From contig CAYWWK010000005.1 in assembly GCA_964462135.1 (NCBI GenBank), positions 24,537 through 88,536 of the forward strand: a DNA stretch of 64,000 nt. Reading direction: 5' to 3'. Origin of the DNA: MGBC163016 sp964462135. GTDB lineage: Bacteria > Actinomycetota > Coriobacteriia > Coriobacteriales > Eggerthellaceae. The notes beneath the pieces were generated by a model. It saw only the letters and a list, made by a program, of their open reading frames with translations. It made no database searches and had not been told where the DNA came from. Shown here piece after piece: positions 24,924-33,129 of the stretch. Numbering within the stretch: position 1 is the first letter of the stretch; every line of letters starts with the position of its first letter. Made by a program: the position numbers and the translations under genes.

Positions 24924-26039
24924 ATGGGAATTCTTAAGGCGGTCTCCGACTCTGTCAGTGGCACCTTTGCGGATCAATGGAAGGATATATACACTGCGCG
25001 GCCTTTCAACGAGCACGATGCGATTGTTCCTGGAACGCTTAAGAACACCAATCGAGGTCGCGGAGCGAACCTCTATAGTTCTGACGGTGTTATCACGAAT
25101 GGCTCCCGGATCTTCGTACCCGAGAACACGGCCGCCTATGTTTTCAGTCAAGCAGGCATTGAGACTATCGTTACCGAATCAGGAAACTATGTCTACGAAA
25201 GCGGAGAAGAGAGCGTTTTCAGTGATGGTATCGGATCGATCGTCAATCAGGTGGTTCAGCGCGTTGCTTATGGAGGAGAACCTGTCACCGAGAAGCGCGT
25301 CGCTTTCGTCAACTTGCGCGAGATCAGGCATATCCCTTTTGGGACTCACGGCCCGCAAGTCTACAATGATCTGTATTACAAATGCGACCTTGAGATTTAT
25401 TCACACGGGCTTTTCACGATCAAGATCATTGATCCCACGGTATTTCTTCGCAACTTCGTTCCCGCCAATGTGTTCAACTACTCGTTCGATTATCCCGCTG
25501 CTCGCAAGCAAATCATCTCAGAGTTCCTTCAATCATTCATTGTCGCGCTCAATTCGCTTTCGAGCACATATCGGATTTCGCAGTTACCGGCGCAGGCAAC
25601 TGAGATTGCAAACAGCGTTGCTACGGATAGAGAGAATGTAGGGAGTTGGCCGGATCGTTTCGGCTTCAAGGTGACGAAAGTCGCCATTGAGAACATCGAG
25701 TTCTCTCCCGATTCTCGCGAACTTGTTCGGAAGTTCTCGGAGCATCGCATGAATATGCAGGCTTACGAAGAATCATCACAGCGGGCTTCGAATATCGCCG
25801 CGCAGCAGAAGATCGCGCAAGGGATTCAAGACAACGGTCTTGGTGATGGGGGCGGCATGCTCTTCGGCATGAACCTTGCTCAGGGGTTGACGCCTCGGGG
25901 GGAGGAGGTGACGGGTGCGTCCACGTTTTCTTTGGATGAACAGATTGAAGCGGTAAAGAAGCTCAAAGTACTCCTTGATGAGGGTGTCTTGTCTCCAGAA
26001 GAGTTTGAGTCGAAGAAGAAAGAGATCATGGGGCTGTGA
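24924..26039 (+). CDS. SPFH-domain protein with C-terminal SHOCT domain
   Basis: 371 residues. The body matches the SPFH/virion-core-like family (as in Bacillus YdjI): IVPENTAAYVF equivalents at residues 62-75, VFSDGIGSIV, and FLRNFVPANVFNYSFDYPAA. A Gly-rich hinge near 310-320 leads to a SHOCT domain at the end (IEAVKKLKVLLDEGVLSPEE), a short oligomerisation motif. SPFH proteins scaffold membrane microdomains. The neighbours with zinc ribbons and membrane helices resemble the YdjFGHI arrangement of Bacillus in type but not in order. The start has GAGAGGG upstream. Confidence 0.85.
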   Translation: MGILKAVSDSVSGTFADQWKDIYTARPFNEHDAIVPGTLKNTNRGRGANLYSSDGVITNGSRIFVPENTAAYVFSQAGIETIVTESGNYVYESGEESVFSDGIGSIVNQVVQRVAYGGEPVTEKRVAFVNLREIRHIPFGTHGPQVYNDLYYKCDLEIYSHGLFTIKIIDPTVFLRNFVPANVFNYSFDYPAARKQIISEFLQSFIVALNSLSSTYRISQLPAQATEIANSVATDRENVGSWPDRFGFKVTKVAIENIEFSPDSRELVRKFSEHRMNMQAYEESSQRASNIAAQQKIAQGIQDNGLGDGGGMLFGMNLAQGLTPRGEEVTGASTFSLDEQIEAVKKLKVLLDEGVLSPEEFESKKKEIMGL

Positions 26040-26073
26040 GATCTCCCCAGCATATGAAGAGGAGGAATAGAAC

Positions 26074-27249
26074 GTGAAAACGTGTGGAACATGCGGCACT
26101 GAAGTGCCCGACAATGCATCCAACTGTCCGACTTGTGGCGGTTTGGTGGGAGAACCCATCGCATCTGCAAATGGTGCATCACCTGCAGCGGCGCCTGCAC
26201 AAGCAGCGGCCCCAGTGCCAAAGAAGAAGGGGAAGGCATCCAAGATTGTTGTGGGTATTGTCATCCTCTTGGCCGTGCTGATTGCCGTTGGCTCTTGCAG
26301 TGGTTCGTGCAGCAATCGAGCAGATACGGCGGAAGAGGACTGGCCAACAGGGCCACTCGCCCAAATGATCCCCAGCATGGATCGCAAATGTGAATTCGTG
26401 AATGAAACCGAGGATAGCTTGTATATACAGGTTTCCGATGGAGTGGAGAAGAAAGAATTCGATAGTTACGTTGACGAGTGTAAAGAGCGTGGATTCACGA
26501 TGGACGCTAACACGATTGGCGATGTGTACAACGCGTATAACCCTGAAGGCTATCAGCTGTCTGTTTCATACAGCGATTATTCCAAAGGTGTGACAATCAA
26601 TCTTGAGGTTCCTAAAGCCGATGGCGAACTCATCTGGCCGGCGGTAGGTCTGGCAACCACATTGCCGAACCCTAACAAAACGAAAGGAAGCGTAGCCGTC
26701 GATTCGGCAACCCAGTTTACGGCTTATGTCGGTGAAATAGATAAGGCAGCTTATAACGCTTACGTAGATCAATGCATGCAAAAGGGCTTCAGTGTTGATT
26801 ACAGCAAGGGAGACGATTATTTCAACGCGAAGGATAGTCAAGGCAACTCGCTGCATCTTGGGTATGAAGGGTTCAGCACAATGTCCGTCTCTCTCCATGC
26901 GGCCAAGGGGAACTCTCTCTCTTCGGTTTCTTCGTCAAGTGCAACGTCAGAGGCGGCGGTGTCTTCTAGTTCGAATGCCGCTGCGACTTCTGATGCCGAT
27001 TTCAAGCAGGTTATGGATGACTACGAGAAGTTCATGGACGACTACATCGCCTTTATGGAGAAATACAACTCTTCGGGAAACCCTGTCAGCATGGCGGCTG
27101 ATTACGCAAAAATGATGGCTGATTATTCGACTATGACGGCGAAGATCGATGCGATTGATGAAGATGCCCTCACAGATGAAGACTACCTCTACTACATGGA
27201 GGTTATGAACCGAGTGAGCGAGAAGCTCGCCAACGCCTCAGTCGAATAG
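26074..27249 (+). CDS. zinc-ribbon membrane protein with DUF6591-like C-terminus
   Basis: 391 residues. A zinc ribbon at the start (Cys4, Cys7, Cys18, Cys21 in CGTCGTEVPDNASNCPTCGG), an Ala/Pro linker, one membrane helix (about 57-77), then an extracellular part with two similar repeats (SYVDECKERGFTMD and AYVDQCMQKGFSVD), a Ser-rich linker and a helical C-terminal domain with repeated DDYEKFMDDYIAFMEKYN-type segments as in DUF6591. The start is GTG 26074 behind GAGGAGG. It follows the SPFH gene by 34 bp and closes that operon, so all three probably act together at the membrane. Confidence 0.78.
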   Translation: MKTCGTCGTEVPDNASNCPTCGGLVGEPIASANGASPAAAPAQAAAPVPKKKGKASKIVVGIVILLAVLIAVGSCSGSCSNRADTAEEDWPTGPLAQMIPSMDRKCEFVNETEDSLYIQVSDGVEKKEFDSYVDECKERGFTMDANTIGDVYNAYNPEGYQLSVSYSDYSKGVTINLEVPKADGELIWPAVGLATTLPNPNKTKGSVAVDSATQFTAYVGEIDKAAYNAYVDQCMQKGFSVDYSKGDDYFNAKDSQGNSLHLGYEGFSTMSVSLHAAKGNSLSSVSSSSATSEAAVSSSSNAAATSDADFKQVMDDYEKFMDDYIAFMEKYNSSGNPVSMAADYAKMMADYSTMTAKIDAIDEDALTDEDYLYYMEVMNRVSEKLANASVE

Positions 27250-27272
27250 CGGATTGGGAAGAAGTATGTTTT

Positions 27273-27303
27273 GCGGGCGAGGACGTATGGTTGCCTCGCC
27301 CGC
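27273..27303 (+). terminator. probable terminator of the SPFH operon
   Basis: GCGGGCGAGG and CCTCGCCCGC form a ten-pair stem with an eleven-base loop; the following T tract is poor, so efficiency is uncertain. The rest of the gap to 27545 is AT-rich and probably holds the promoter of the next gene, but no clear boxes stand out. Confidence 0.6.
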
Positions 27304-27545
27304 GTTCTCTAAATTGCGCAGAACGCTGCATCTTGTCTACCAAAGAGCAAATTGCATTTTGTTGAAGCGTTTAGATGGAGTTACGTTTGTTGGATGCTCA
27401 TAAATCGTTTGGAATTTTGCTGAAATGCAATTCGGGGTGCATCGCTGACGTTTGCATATAAAGTACAACTGCTTTGAGTGTATTCTATAGTTAACATGCC
27501 GATAATCAATCATGTCAAATGCGCAGACGGGGCAGAGGAGGAATG

Positions 27546-28760
27546 ATGGAAGAGATTAAACCAGAAGCTTTGAGCATTACTTCCGATGCTGAATTGAACC
27601 GCGAAGAGCCCGCTAATACCGAAATCCATCTTGCGATGACTGACGTAGCGGCGGAAGTCGAAGATTCCCTCCAGCTTCCACTCGATCAAATTACTGCTCT
27701 TGGCGTGGGTCTCGGTTCACTTCCATCAATGTTTCGTACCGCGATAACGACGGTTGATGTTCCGATGTTGCTTCAAGCTACAGATAAGTGGGGCAATCCT
27801 TTGGACCCTGCAAAGCTCAATCAGACCGTTGGCGGCTGTATTGGCTCTTACAGCAAGCCAGGGGTGGGTTTGCAGCAAGCTCGATTCCATCAAGTTGAGC
27901 TTGGTGCAGTGCAAGGTGTGACAACGATGCCCTATGACCCTACAGCGCTTTTCATGGCCGCCGCTCTTGCGCAAATCAATCAAAAGCTCGATGCAATCCA
28001 AAATGGTATCAATGAGATATTTGAATATATGCGCGAGAAGGATAAAGCTGAACTCAGAGGGAATGTCAAAACCCTCGAAGATATCCTCGATTCTTATCGG
28101 CACAACTGGAATAACGAAACCTGGCGCAAAAATACCCACATGAAAGTTGTTGATATCAAACAAGAATCAGAGAAAGCCATCATCCATCTGCGTTCGCAGA
28201 TCAAAGACAAGGTAAATGAGAAAGGGCCGGTGGAATTGAGATTGGCAGTGGGTGGTCGGCTTGATGAGGTGCTTGACCGAATGAAAGAGTATCAACTCGC
28301 AACGTATACATATGCATTTGCCGCCTTTCTCGAACCTATGCTCAGTGAGAATTTCGATGAAGCGTATTTGAATGCGATAGCAGAGAAGATCGGCGATCAC
28401 ACCAACGAATATCGAGAGCTTTATACCGAATGCTACAACGCGATCGAAGAAAGCTCCAAAGCGTCAGCTGACTCTGTCGTTCTTGGTGGCGTTTCGGCTG
28501 CGCTTTCAGGATTAGGGGCATTCTTCAAACAGACGCCATTAGGTGACTTAACTCCTATCGATAACGCGCTTGAAGATGCGGGTAGGGGAGTAGGCGATTT
28601 TAATGAAGGTCAGACGCGCGAGCTAATGGATAAGCTGCAGCGTGCTCAGACGCCTAATACTCTTCCGTTTAAAGAAGGCCTCGAAGTTGTGAACAAACTG
28701 CAGAATGCGCCACATCAAATTGCCGTAGACGATACCAATATCTATTTGCTTGAGGTTTAG
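27546..28760 (+). CDS. hypothetical protein, 404 residues
   Basis: I do not recognise a family. The first 130 residues are acidic and contain predicted strands (EIHLAMTDVAAEVEDSLQLP), the middle is helical with a coiled coil (AQINQKLDAIQNGINEIFEY) and many Lys and Glu, and near residue 320 a short Gly/Ala/Ser helix (VVLGGVSAALSGLGAFF) could touch a membrane. There is no signal peptide. GAGGAGGA precedes two adjacent ATGs; I use the second because of spacing. Base composition is more AT-rich than in the flanking chromosome. It stands alone, with a hairpin after its stop. Confidence 0.72.
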   Translation: MEEIKPEALSITSDAELNREEPANTEIHLAMTDVAAEVEDSLQLPLDQITALGVGLGSLPSMFRTAITTVDVPMLLQATDKWGNPLDPAKLNQTVGGCIGSYSKPGVGLQQARFHQVELGAVQGVTTMPYDPTALFMAAALAQINQKLDAIQNGINEIFEYMREKDKAELRGNVKTLEDILDSYRHNWNNETWRKNTHMKVVDIKQESEKAIIHLRSQIKDKVNEKGPVELRLAVGGRLDEVLDRMKEYQLATYTYAFAAFLEPMLSENFDEAYLNAIAEKIGDHTNEYRELYTECYNAIEESSKASADSVVLGGVSAALSGLGAFFKQTPLGDLTPIDNALEDAGRGVGDFNEGQTRELMDKLQRAQTPNTLPFKEGLEVVNKLQNAPHQIAVDDTNIYLLEV

Positions 28761-28772
28761 GCTTTGATAAAG

Positions 28773-28806
28773 CGATAGGCCAGCAATTCGAACTGCTGGC
28801 CTATCG
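28773..28806. terminator. bidirectional terminator between convergent genes
   Basis: A 13-pair stem CGATAGGCCAGCA/TGCTGGCCTATCG with an eight-base loop sits exactly between the two gene ends. T runs are short on both sides. Confidence 0.7.
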
Positions 28807-28816
28807 GTATTCGAAG

Positions 28817-29029
28817 TTACTCTTCCACTTCGATTATTTCGAAATCGACATCGTCATCTTCGTCAAGTGGATAATCTCCGGGGTTGGATAAGTTCAAGAC
28901 CTCGTTTCCAAGCGAATAGCATCCGCAGCCGTACTCTCCAGCTTCGCGTGCTTCTTCCTCAGTGTCATACAGATTATCTTCATATGACTCTTCACTGTTG
29001 GAGAAAATGTACTTAACCTTGTATTTCAT
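28817..29029 (-). CDS. small acidic hypothetical protein
   Basis: 70 residues starting at ATG 29029 behind AAAGGAGAGGAAG, a very strong ribosome site that argues against the longer frame from 29179. The protein is rich in Asp and Glu, begins MKYKVKYIFSNSEESYEDN and has a Cys pair in EYGCGCYSLG. No family or function recognised. It reads toward the 404-residue gene. Confidence 0.65.
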   Translation of the reverse strand: MKYKVKYIFSNSEESYEDNLYDTEEEAREAGEYGCGCYSLGNEVLNLSNPGDYPLDEDDDVDFEIIEVEE

Positions 29030-29288
29030 CTTCTCTTCCTCTCCTTTAAGACTATGGTGACTCCTATGTTCTTTGCAAACGAAGGATGCGTCTTTGCTAG
29101 GCTTATTGTGCGTAGCAACTGAAAACGCTTCTTGGGATCCATTAGCTCTCACCACCTTCCTGTTTTTCTGCTTACCCATATCCCTCTTTGCTGATATACA
29201 TTTTCAGATGTTGCGGCGATAATGATTAGGTGTCACTTGTACGTGAGAGACGCTCGATTTGCGTAGAAACATACGGAATAGTGGGGCT

Positions 29289-29798
29289 ATGTCTAGAAGA
29301 TCGAATATAGAGAGCAAGACTCCATATCAAATAAGAAGAGAGGAGCTGGGCTTATCCCGCGAAAAGGCGGCGGAATTGCTCGCTGGTATTTCATACGAAC
29401 GTCTTTACAATATCGAGCATGGGAAAACTCATGCTACCCCTGACGACGTTCTTATCATGGCAGATGCATATAAAGATCCGTCGCTCTGCAATGTCTTCTG
29501 TTCCCATCATTGCGAAATTGGTCAACGGTATGTCCCGCATGTGAAAGTGGGAGAGCTCTCAAGTATCACGCTTGGTATTGTCGCCACTTTAAATAAGCTT
29601 GAAGATATGAAGAAACGGCTTATAGAGATTTGTGCGGATGGGGGCATTGATGAATCGGAGTGGGATGACTTCGGAGAGATTCAAGCAAGTTTAGAGCAGC
29701 TGTCTCTTTCGGTTGAGGCTCTCCAGCTTTGGACGGAAAAGATCGAGAAGGGTGACAAACAGAAGATAAGCGGCACAGATAGCGCGTCGAGTTTATAG
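29289..29798 (+). CDS. XRE-type HTH protein with Cys/His motif
   Basis: About 169 residues. An N-terminal helix-turn-helix (YQIRREELGLSREKAAELLA) is followed by DPSLCNVFCSHHCEIGQ, a Cys/His cluster that may bind metal, and helices with IVATLNKLEDMKKRLIEIC. The size and motif match a common gut-bacterial XRE-like regulator type. ATG 29289 is used; TTG 29259 is the only longer start. The gap 29799-29982 after it contains nothing I can name. Confidence 0.75.
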   Translation: MSRRSNIESKTPYQIRREELGLSREKAAELLAGISYERLYNIEHGKTHATPDDVLIMADAYKDPSLCNVFCSHHCEIGQRYVPHVKVGELSSITLGIVATLNKLEDMKKRLIEICADGGIDESEWDDFGEIQASLEQLSLSVEALQLWTEKIEKGDKQKISGTDSASSL

Positions 29799-29982
29799 AT
29801 GCTTTATTGCAATGCTGTATGACGCTTAAATGGGTTGCGTCTCCAATGTTGGTGTGAGAGTTGCTTCGGGTGAGGCGCGATTCGTTATCGGGATGTGTGT
29901 TTCAGTGAATTGCAGAGAGGCATTTATGTATGCAAACACTAGATCTTTTGCATCTTAGATCGGTCAATTTACTGTCCTGCCG

Positions 29983-30564
29983 TTATTCAGCATCAACGAA
30001 CTTGATCTCATAGTTCTGCTCATGGGTCTGCCCAACAGTGCGCACGTATTGGCTAAGAAGTGTCTCCGCTCGTTTCCTGGCTTGAGCCATAAGTTCGGGA
30101 TTGCCTTCCGCAGCAGATCTCATCTCTGCTTGTGCCTTCTGAAGAGCCTCGTCTTGATCCACCGTTTCGATCTGCGTAAGAACACCAGTGTCTTTGTAGA
30201 TGTCGGAGAAGGTTGACTCGTCGGCATCGGGGATCCCGAGCACTTGCGCTCTCGGGATCGTTATGGTCACCAAGTTGTTAGCATCGGGACCATCGATCTT
30301 GACCTTAGAGACATCGATACCGAGTTGCACTTTTCCGTCGTATTCGAACCACGCCTTCTTGTATCCGACATTTATGCCGAACAAGATGTCGGTACCGTCA
30401 TTGTAGATCTCAGCGACGTTATGGAATGTGCATTCTAACGTTGCGAGCTCAGCTATCTTTTCATAGCCCGAGAAATCCGGCTTCTCCTCCTCTACGCAAC
30501 CGGCCAAGCCAAAGGTTGCTACTAGGGCGACAAGAAGGGTGCAGATAAGCTTATTGAGCTTCAT
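29983..30564 (-). CDS. DUF4230 lipoprotein
   Basis: 193 residues. It has a lipoprotein signal with lipobox LAGC (Cys23), so it is exported and lipid-anchored, then a DUF4230 domain: ELATLECTFHNVAEI, KAWFEYDGKVQLGIDVSKVK and ITIPRAQVLGIPDADESTF. A long helix rich in Ala and Gln follows (DEALQKAQAEMRSAAEGN). The function of DUF4230 is unknown. The start at 30564 has GAGGAGG upstream. It overlaps the end of the other DUF4230 gene by 14 bp, so the two form one operon and probably one complex. Confidence 0.82.
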   Translation of the reverse strand: MKLNKLICTLLVALVATFGLAGCVEEEKPDFSGYEKIAELATLECTFHNVAEIYNDGTDILFGINVGYKKAWFEYDGKVQLGIDVSKVKIDGPDANNLVTITIPRAQVLGIPDADESTFSDIYKDTGVLTQIETVDQDEALQKAQAEMRSAAEGNPELMAQARKRAETLLSQYVRTVGQTHEQNYEIKFVDAE

Positions 30565-31321
30565 CTTGCACCTCCTCATTTACGTTGTTTGGGTATTCAG
30601 AAAGGCTCTTGAATTCCAAGCTCCATCCATCGCCAAGCAACGGCATCGTGAGCGCCGTGATGATGTTTTGAAGGCTTTCCGATGCCTCTAATCGCATCTC
30701 GTCAACGTTCAAGTCCTTCGCCGCATCCTCTTTGCAAAGCGCCAATATGTCCTTCATGTCGGCAGTTGCCTTCTCTGGCAGATAGCCGAACTTAGTCTCA
30801 TCCAACACAGGTGAAGATATCTCGGGCTCAGGAATATATGCAGTAGCAGTTTTGTTTGTCTCATCAAGAGAGAACTCGATTGCGGACATATTGTAATTGG
30901 CGCGGATATGCGACTCGTATTTCACACGATAGTCAACCGTATCCATCCAGAGGAATTGACTCTCTTTTTCCGCAATTCCCTTGTATGTGTAATCAATGGC
31001 TGCGAGATTCTCGATGTTCACAGCGTCTTTCAATGTTGTCTCTGAAAGGTACTGAGTTTCATCGTCGTCCATGAGAATGGGAAGAACGATCCCGAAAACA
31101 ACAAGCACGAGGACGACCAATGCAATTAGAAGCCCGATCTTTGCCACTTTTGGCAGGCAACTGAAGGTAGCCTTTCTATTCTTCTTTGCTTCTGCGTGCT
31201 GTTCGAGCTTCTTTTTCTTCACTTCGGCTTCGATGCGGGCTTTCTTGACTTCTTCTAACTTGATCTGCTGTTCTTTAGCTGATGCCGCTGCCGACTCTTC
31301 AGGATTCTTGCCGTCCTCCAC
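30551..31321 (-). CDS. DUF4230 membrane protein
   Basis: 256 residues starting at GTG 31321 with GAGGAGG upstream. The N-terminal 55 residues are a highly charged helix rich in Lys, Glu and Ala (EEVKKARIEAEVKKKKLEQH), followed by one membrane helix (about 61-84, IGLLIALVVLVLVVFGIVLP) and a DUF4230 domain outside (ENLAAIDYTYKGIAEKES, VKYESHIRANYN). It is a membrane-anchored paralogue of the lipoprotein encoded just downstream. A 31-residue membrane peptide gene diverges from it. Confidence 0.8.
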   Translation of the reverse strand: MEDGKNPEESAAASAKEQQIKLEEVKKARIEAEVKKKKLEQHAEAKKNRKATFSCLPKVAKIGLLIALVVLVLVVFGIVLPILMDDDETQYLSETTLKDAVNIENLAAIDYTYKGIAEKESQFLWMDTVDYRVKYESHIRANYNMSAIEFSLDETNKTATAYIPEPEISSPVLDETKFGYLPEKATADMKDILALCKEDAAKDLNVDEMRLEASESLQNIITALTMPLLGDGWSLEFKSLSEYPNNVNEEVQDEAQ

Positions 31322-31417
31322 GATCGCCTCCTCTCTGTGTACGAGTTATTATTGTAATGTCTAATGATTATGTTCGCCCCAAGCTGTCGGTAAGCCAACA
31401 GTCCACCAGGAGACCAA

Positions 31418-31513
31418 ATGAAACCGGTTCCAATAGTCATAGGCGTACTTGTCGCACTCGTTATCATTGTTTTGATAGCAAGCTCACTTGGAGTCATCGA
31501 TATTCGTCTATAG
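31418..31513 (+). CDS. 31-residue membrane peptide
   Basis: A very short frame, ATG 31418 to TAG 31511-31513, with AGGAG five bases before the start. The product is almost only one membrane helix (PIVIGVLVALVIIVLIASSL) followed by GVIDIRL. It is divergent from the DUF4230 operon. The ribosome site and clean helix make it plausible, but there is no other support at this size. Confidence 0.5.
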   Translation: MKPVPIVIGVLVALVIIVLIASSLGVIDIRL

Positions 31514-31612
31514 ATAATCGGGAACATAAGTACGTCTGCTTATCAATTGTCCTCGGGAATGGGATTATCGGATTGCCAAATGCCCTTGTCGTGACCTCCG
31601 CGTAAAAATGTC

Positions 31613-31643
31613 ATTGCCTGTGGTTTTGTGTACCACAGGCAAT
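31613..31643 (+). terminator. terminator-like hairpin
   Basis: A 12-pair stem ATTGCCTGTGGT/ACCACAGGCAAT with a seven-base loop, followed by CTTT. It probably ends transcription of the small membrane peptide. The remainder of the gap to 31790 shows no gene. Confidence 0.65.
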
Positions 31644-31790
31644 CTTTCATCTCTTCTCTGCAGCTTGTGATTGTCATGAGGTAATTCGGGTTTGAGTGAA
31701 TGATCTTTGCAGACACCACGCTTGGCGCTCCCATGTTAACCGCTTGATTGCATGTACTCAGGTTATGGTTTATTCCCACCGAGAGCTTTG

Positions 31791-31806
31791 CACCAAGCGC
31801 TTGGTG
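31791..31806. promoter_or_regulatory. palindromic operator before the decayed AbrB-RelE module
   Basis: CACCAAGC and GCTTGGTG form a perfect 16-bp palindrome ending 9 bp before the antitoxin remnant start, where an antitoxin would bind. Confidence 0.55.
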
Positions 31807-31815
31807 AGAAATAAA

Positions 31816-31938
31816 ATGGAAGCCACCACTGTTCTGGAGCCTCAAACCATAAAGATCTCCAGTAAACGACAGATCGGAGAAGGTACTGGCTCTTTTGCTG
31901 AGATGCAGAAGAAGATGCGCGAGAAGTATGGCCTATGA
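31816..31938 (+). pseudogene. AbrB-type antitoxin remnant
   Basis: A 40-residue frame. Its start, EPQTIKISSKRQI, matches the N-terminal strand of AbrB/SpoVT-type antitoxins, where ITIP would follow, but the sequence jumps straight to GEGTGSFAEMQKKMREKYGL, which looks like the C-terminal end. About half of the usual domain is missing, consistent with an in-frame internal deletion. It overlaps the toxin remnant start by 11 bp. Confidence 0.6.
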
Positions 31939-32071
31939 GGTAAGAGGCACCTGCGAATTCGAACGGGACTATGACTCCGTTCTGGATTACCTGGTGAATG
32001 TTCTTCATTCGCGCAGTGGCGCCATGCATCTTATTGATGAGATGGATCGGGCGGAATCGCTGCTAAATTGA
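31928..32071 (+). pseudogene. RelE/ParE-type toxin remnant
   Basis: A 47-residue frame beginning MAYEVRGTCEFERDYDSVLD, the usual N-terminal half of RelE/ParE toxins (about 90-100 residues). It stops at TGA after AESLLN, before the catalytic strands. The start is overlapped with the antitoxin, as in intact modules. Both partners are damaged, so the module is dead. Confidence 0.65.
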
Positions 32072-32107
32072 ATCCTATCAAGTATGGATGTATAATTGCG
32101 TATTACG
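32068..32107 (+). promoter_or_regulatory. promoter and small dyad of the RelB-PIN module
   Basis: TTGAAT (32068-32073), 17 bp, TATAAT (32091-32096), a near-perfect sigma-70 promoter. The dyad CGTA-T-TACG (32099-32107) covers the expected transcription start and may be the antitoxin operator. Confidence 0.75.
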
Positions 32108-32127
32108 TACAACAACAAGGAGCGTCT

Positions 32128-32451
32128 ATGGCTGATGCAATGGTCACTGCTCGAATGATTGCTTCGAAGAAGATCTCTGGGAATCAGGTCTTTGAGAAGC
32201 TCGGCTTAACCCCCTCCCAAGCCATCAATCAGCTTTACGATTACGTCATCGCTGAGAAGAAGCTCCCTTTCCCTAAGGAACGCAGTCAAAAGCCCACCAT
32301 TCAAGAGTTGCGGGATGCTCAGCAGCGGATGCGGCAGCTGTCAAAGGGGTTCGGCTTGGGCACGTCGCGCTTCTCGCATATGTCAGATGACGAGATCAGG
32401 CAGGAACGGCTCATTACCCGTGGTTCGGCTACGGAGGAGTGCTTTCGATGA
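32128..32451 (+). CDS. RelB/DinJ-like antitoxin
   Basis: 107 residues. The N-terminal half, ARMIASKKISGNQVFEKLGL then TPSQAINQLYDYVI, is a ribbon-helix-helix of RelB/DinJ type, and the C-terminal half is a longer tail with RFSHMSDDEIRQERL that would cover the toxin. AAGGAG precedes ATG 32128. The toxin start overlaps its stop codon (ATGA). Pairing a RelB-type antitoxin with a PIN-domain toxin is a known mixed type in Actinomycetota. Confidence 0.8.
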   Translation: MADAMVTARMIASKKISGNQVFEKLGLTPSQAINQLYDYVIAEKKLPFPKERSQKPTIQELRDAQQRMRQLSKGFGLGTSRFSHMSDDEIRQERLITRGSATEECFR

Positions 32452-32903
32452 GACTACTGGTCGATTCCAACATCGTCATCGACTACCTGGCTGAGCGTCA
32501 TCCATTCTATGAGGCGGCAGAATTGCTGATGGCCTTAGGAGAGGTAGGAGAAGTCGAACTGTGGCTCTCTTGTGCTCAGGTCAATGACATCTTCTATATC
32601 GTCACCAAGGGCGGCAAGAGAGCATCGCGTTCGTTGAAGGAGAGGCTCAAGCAATTGCGCCGGTTCCTCAACATCTGCAATGCCGGAAGCATGGAATTCG
32701 ATGCTGTGTTGGATTCATCTTGGGATGACTTAGAGGATGCCTGTGTGTATCAGTGCGCTCTTGCTATCAAGGCCGATGCCATCGTAACCAGAAACGGGAA
32801 GGATTTCGCGAAGTCCTCGTTGCCCGTGTATTCCTGTGGAGAATTACTGGCCTATCTTTATGAGACTCGTCAAGTGGAATATGATCTCTTGAAGATGCTT
32901 TGA
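32448..32903 (+). CDS. PIN-domain ribonuclease toxin
   Basis: 151 residues with PIN/VapC features: first acidic residue Asp6 in LLVDSNIVIDYLAE, a mid-protein Glu/Asp pair in SSWDDLEDACVYQCAL, and Asp and Asn in DAIVTRNGKDF. PIN toxins cut tRNA or rRNA using magnesium held by these acids. The segment VNDIFYIVTKGG is shared with the PIN toxin of the next module, so the two are paralogues. Its start overlaps the antitoxin stop by 4 bp. Confidence 0.88.
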   Translation: MRLLVDSNIVIDYLAERHPFYEAAELLMALGEVGEVELWLSCAQVNDIFYIVTKGGKRASRSLKERLKQLRRFLNICNAGSMEFDAVLDSSWDDLEDACVYQCALAIKADAIVTRNGKDFAKSSLPVYSCGELLAYLYETRQVEYDLLKML

Positions 32904-33074
32904 CTTGCGATATGGTCTCACGATCATTCGCTCGAATGACGATGTAACTGGCAGGGCATCCGGGGAGAGCATCGGGGGGACAGGGTTATCGGGTTGCTGG
33001 AAAAACGAATGTCTTCTTCGCAGTACGGGTTCGACCACCTTTGATATGTGCATAAGGATAACCAGTTCTTTCTT

Positions 33075-33099
33075 ATATTGCATTACTGTAATGCAATAT
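33075..33099. promoter_or_regulatory. perfect 25-bp palindromic operator of the second RelB-PIN module
   Basis: The 12-base arms ATATTGCATTAC and GTAATGCAATAT flank a central T, 30 bp before the antitoxin start. This is the expected binding site of the ribbon-helix-helix antitoxin. The rest of the 226-bp gap shows nothing else. Confidence 0.75.
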
Positions 33100-33129
33100 G
33101 ATAGAGTGGAAGTATCGAAAGGAGGAACG

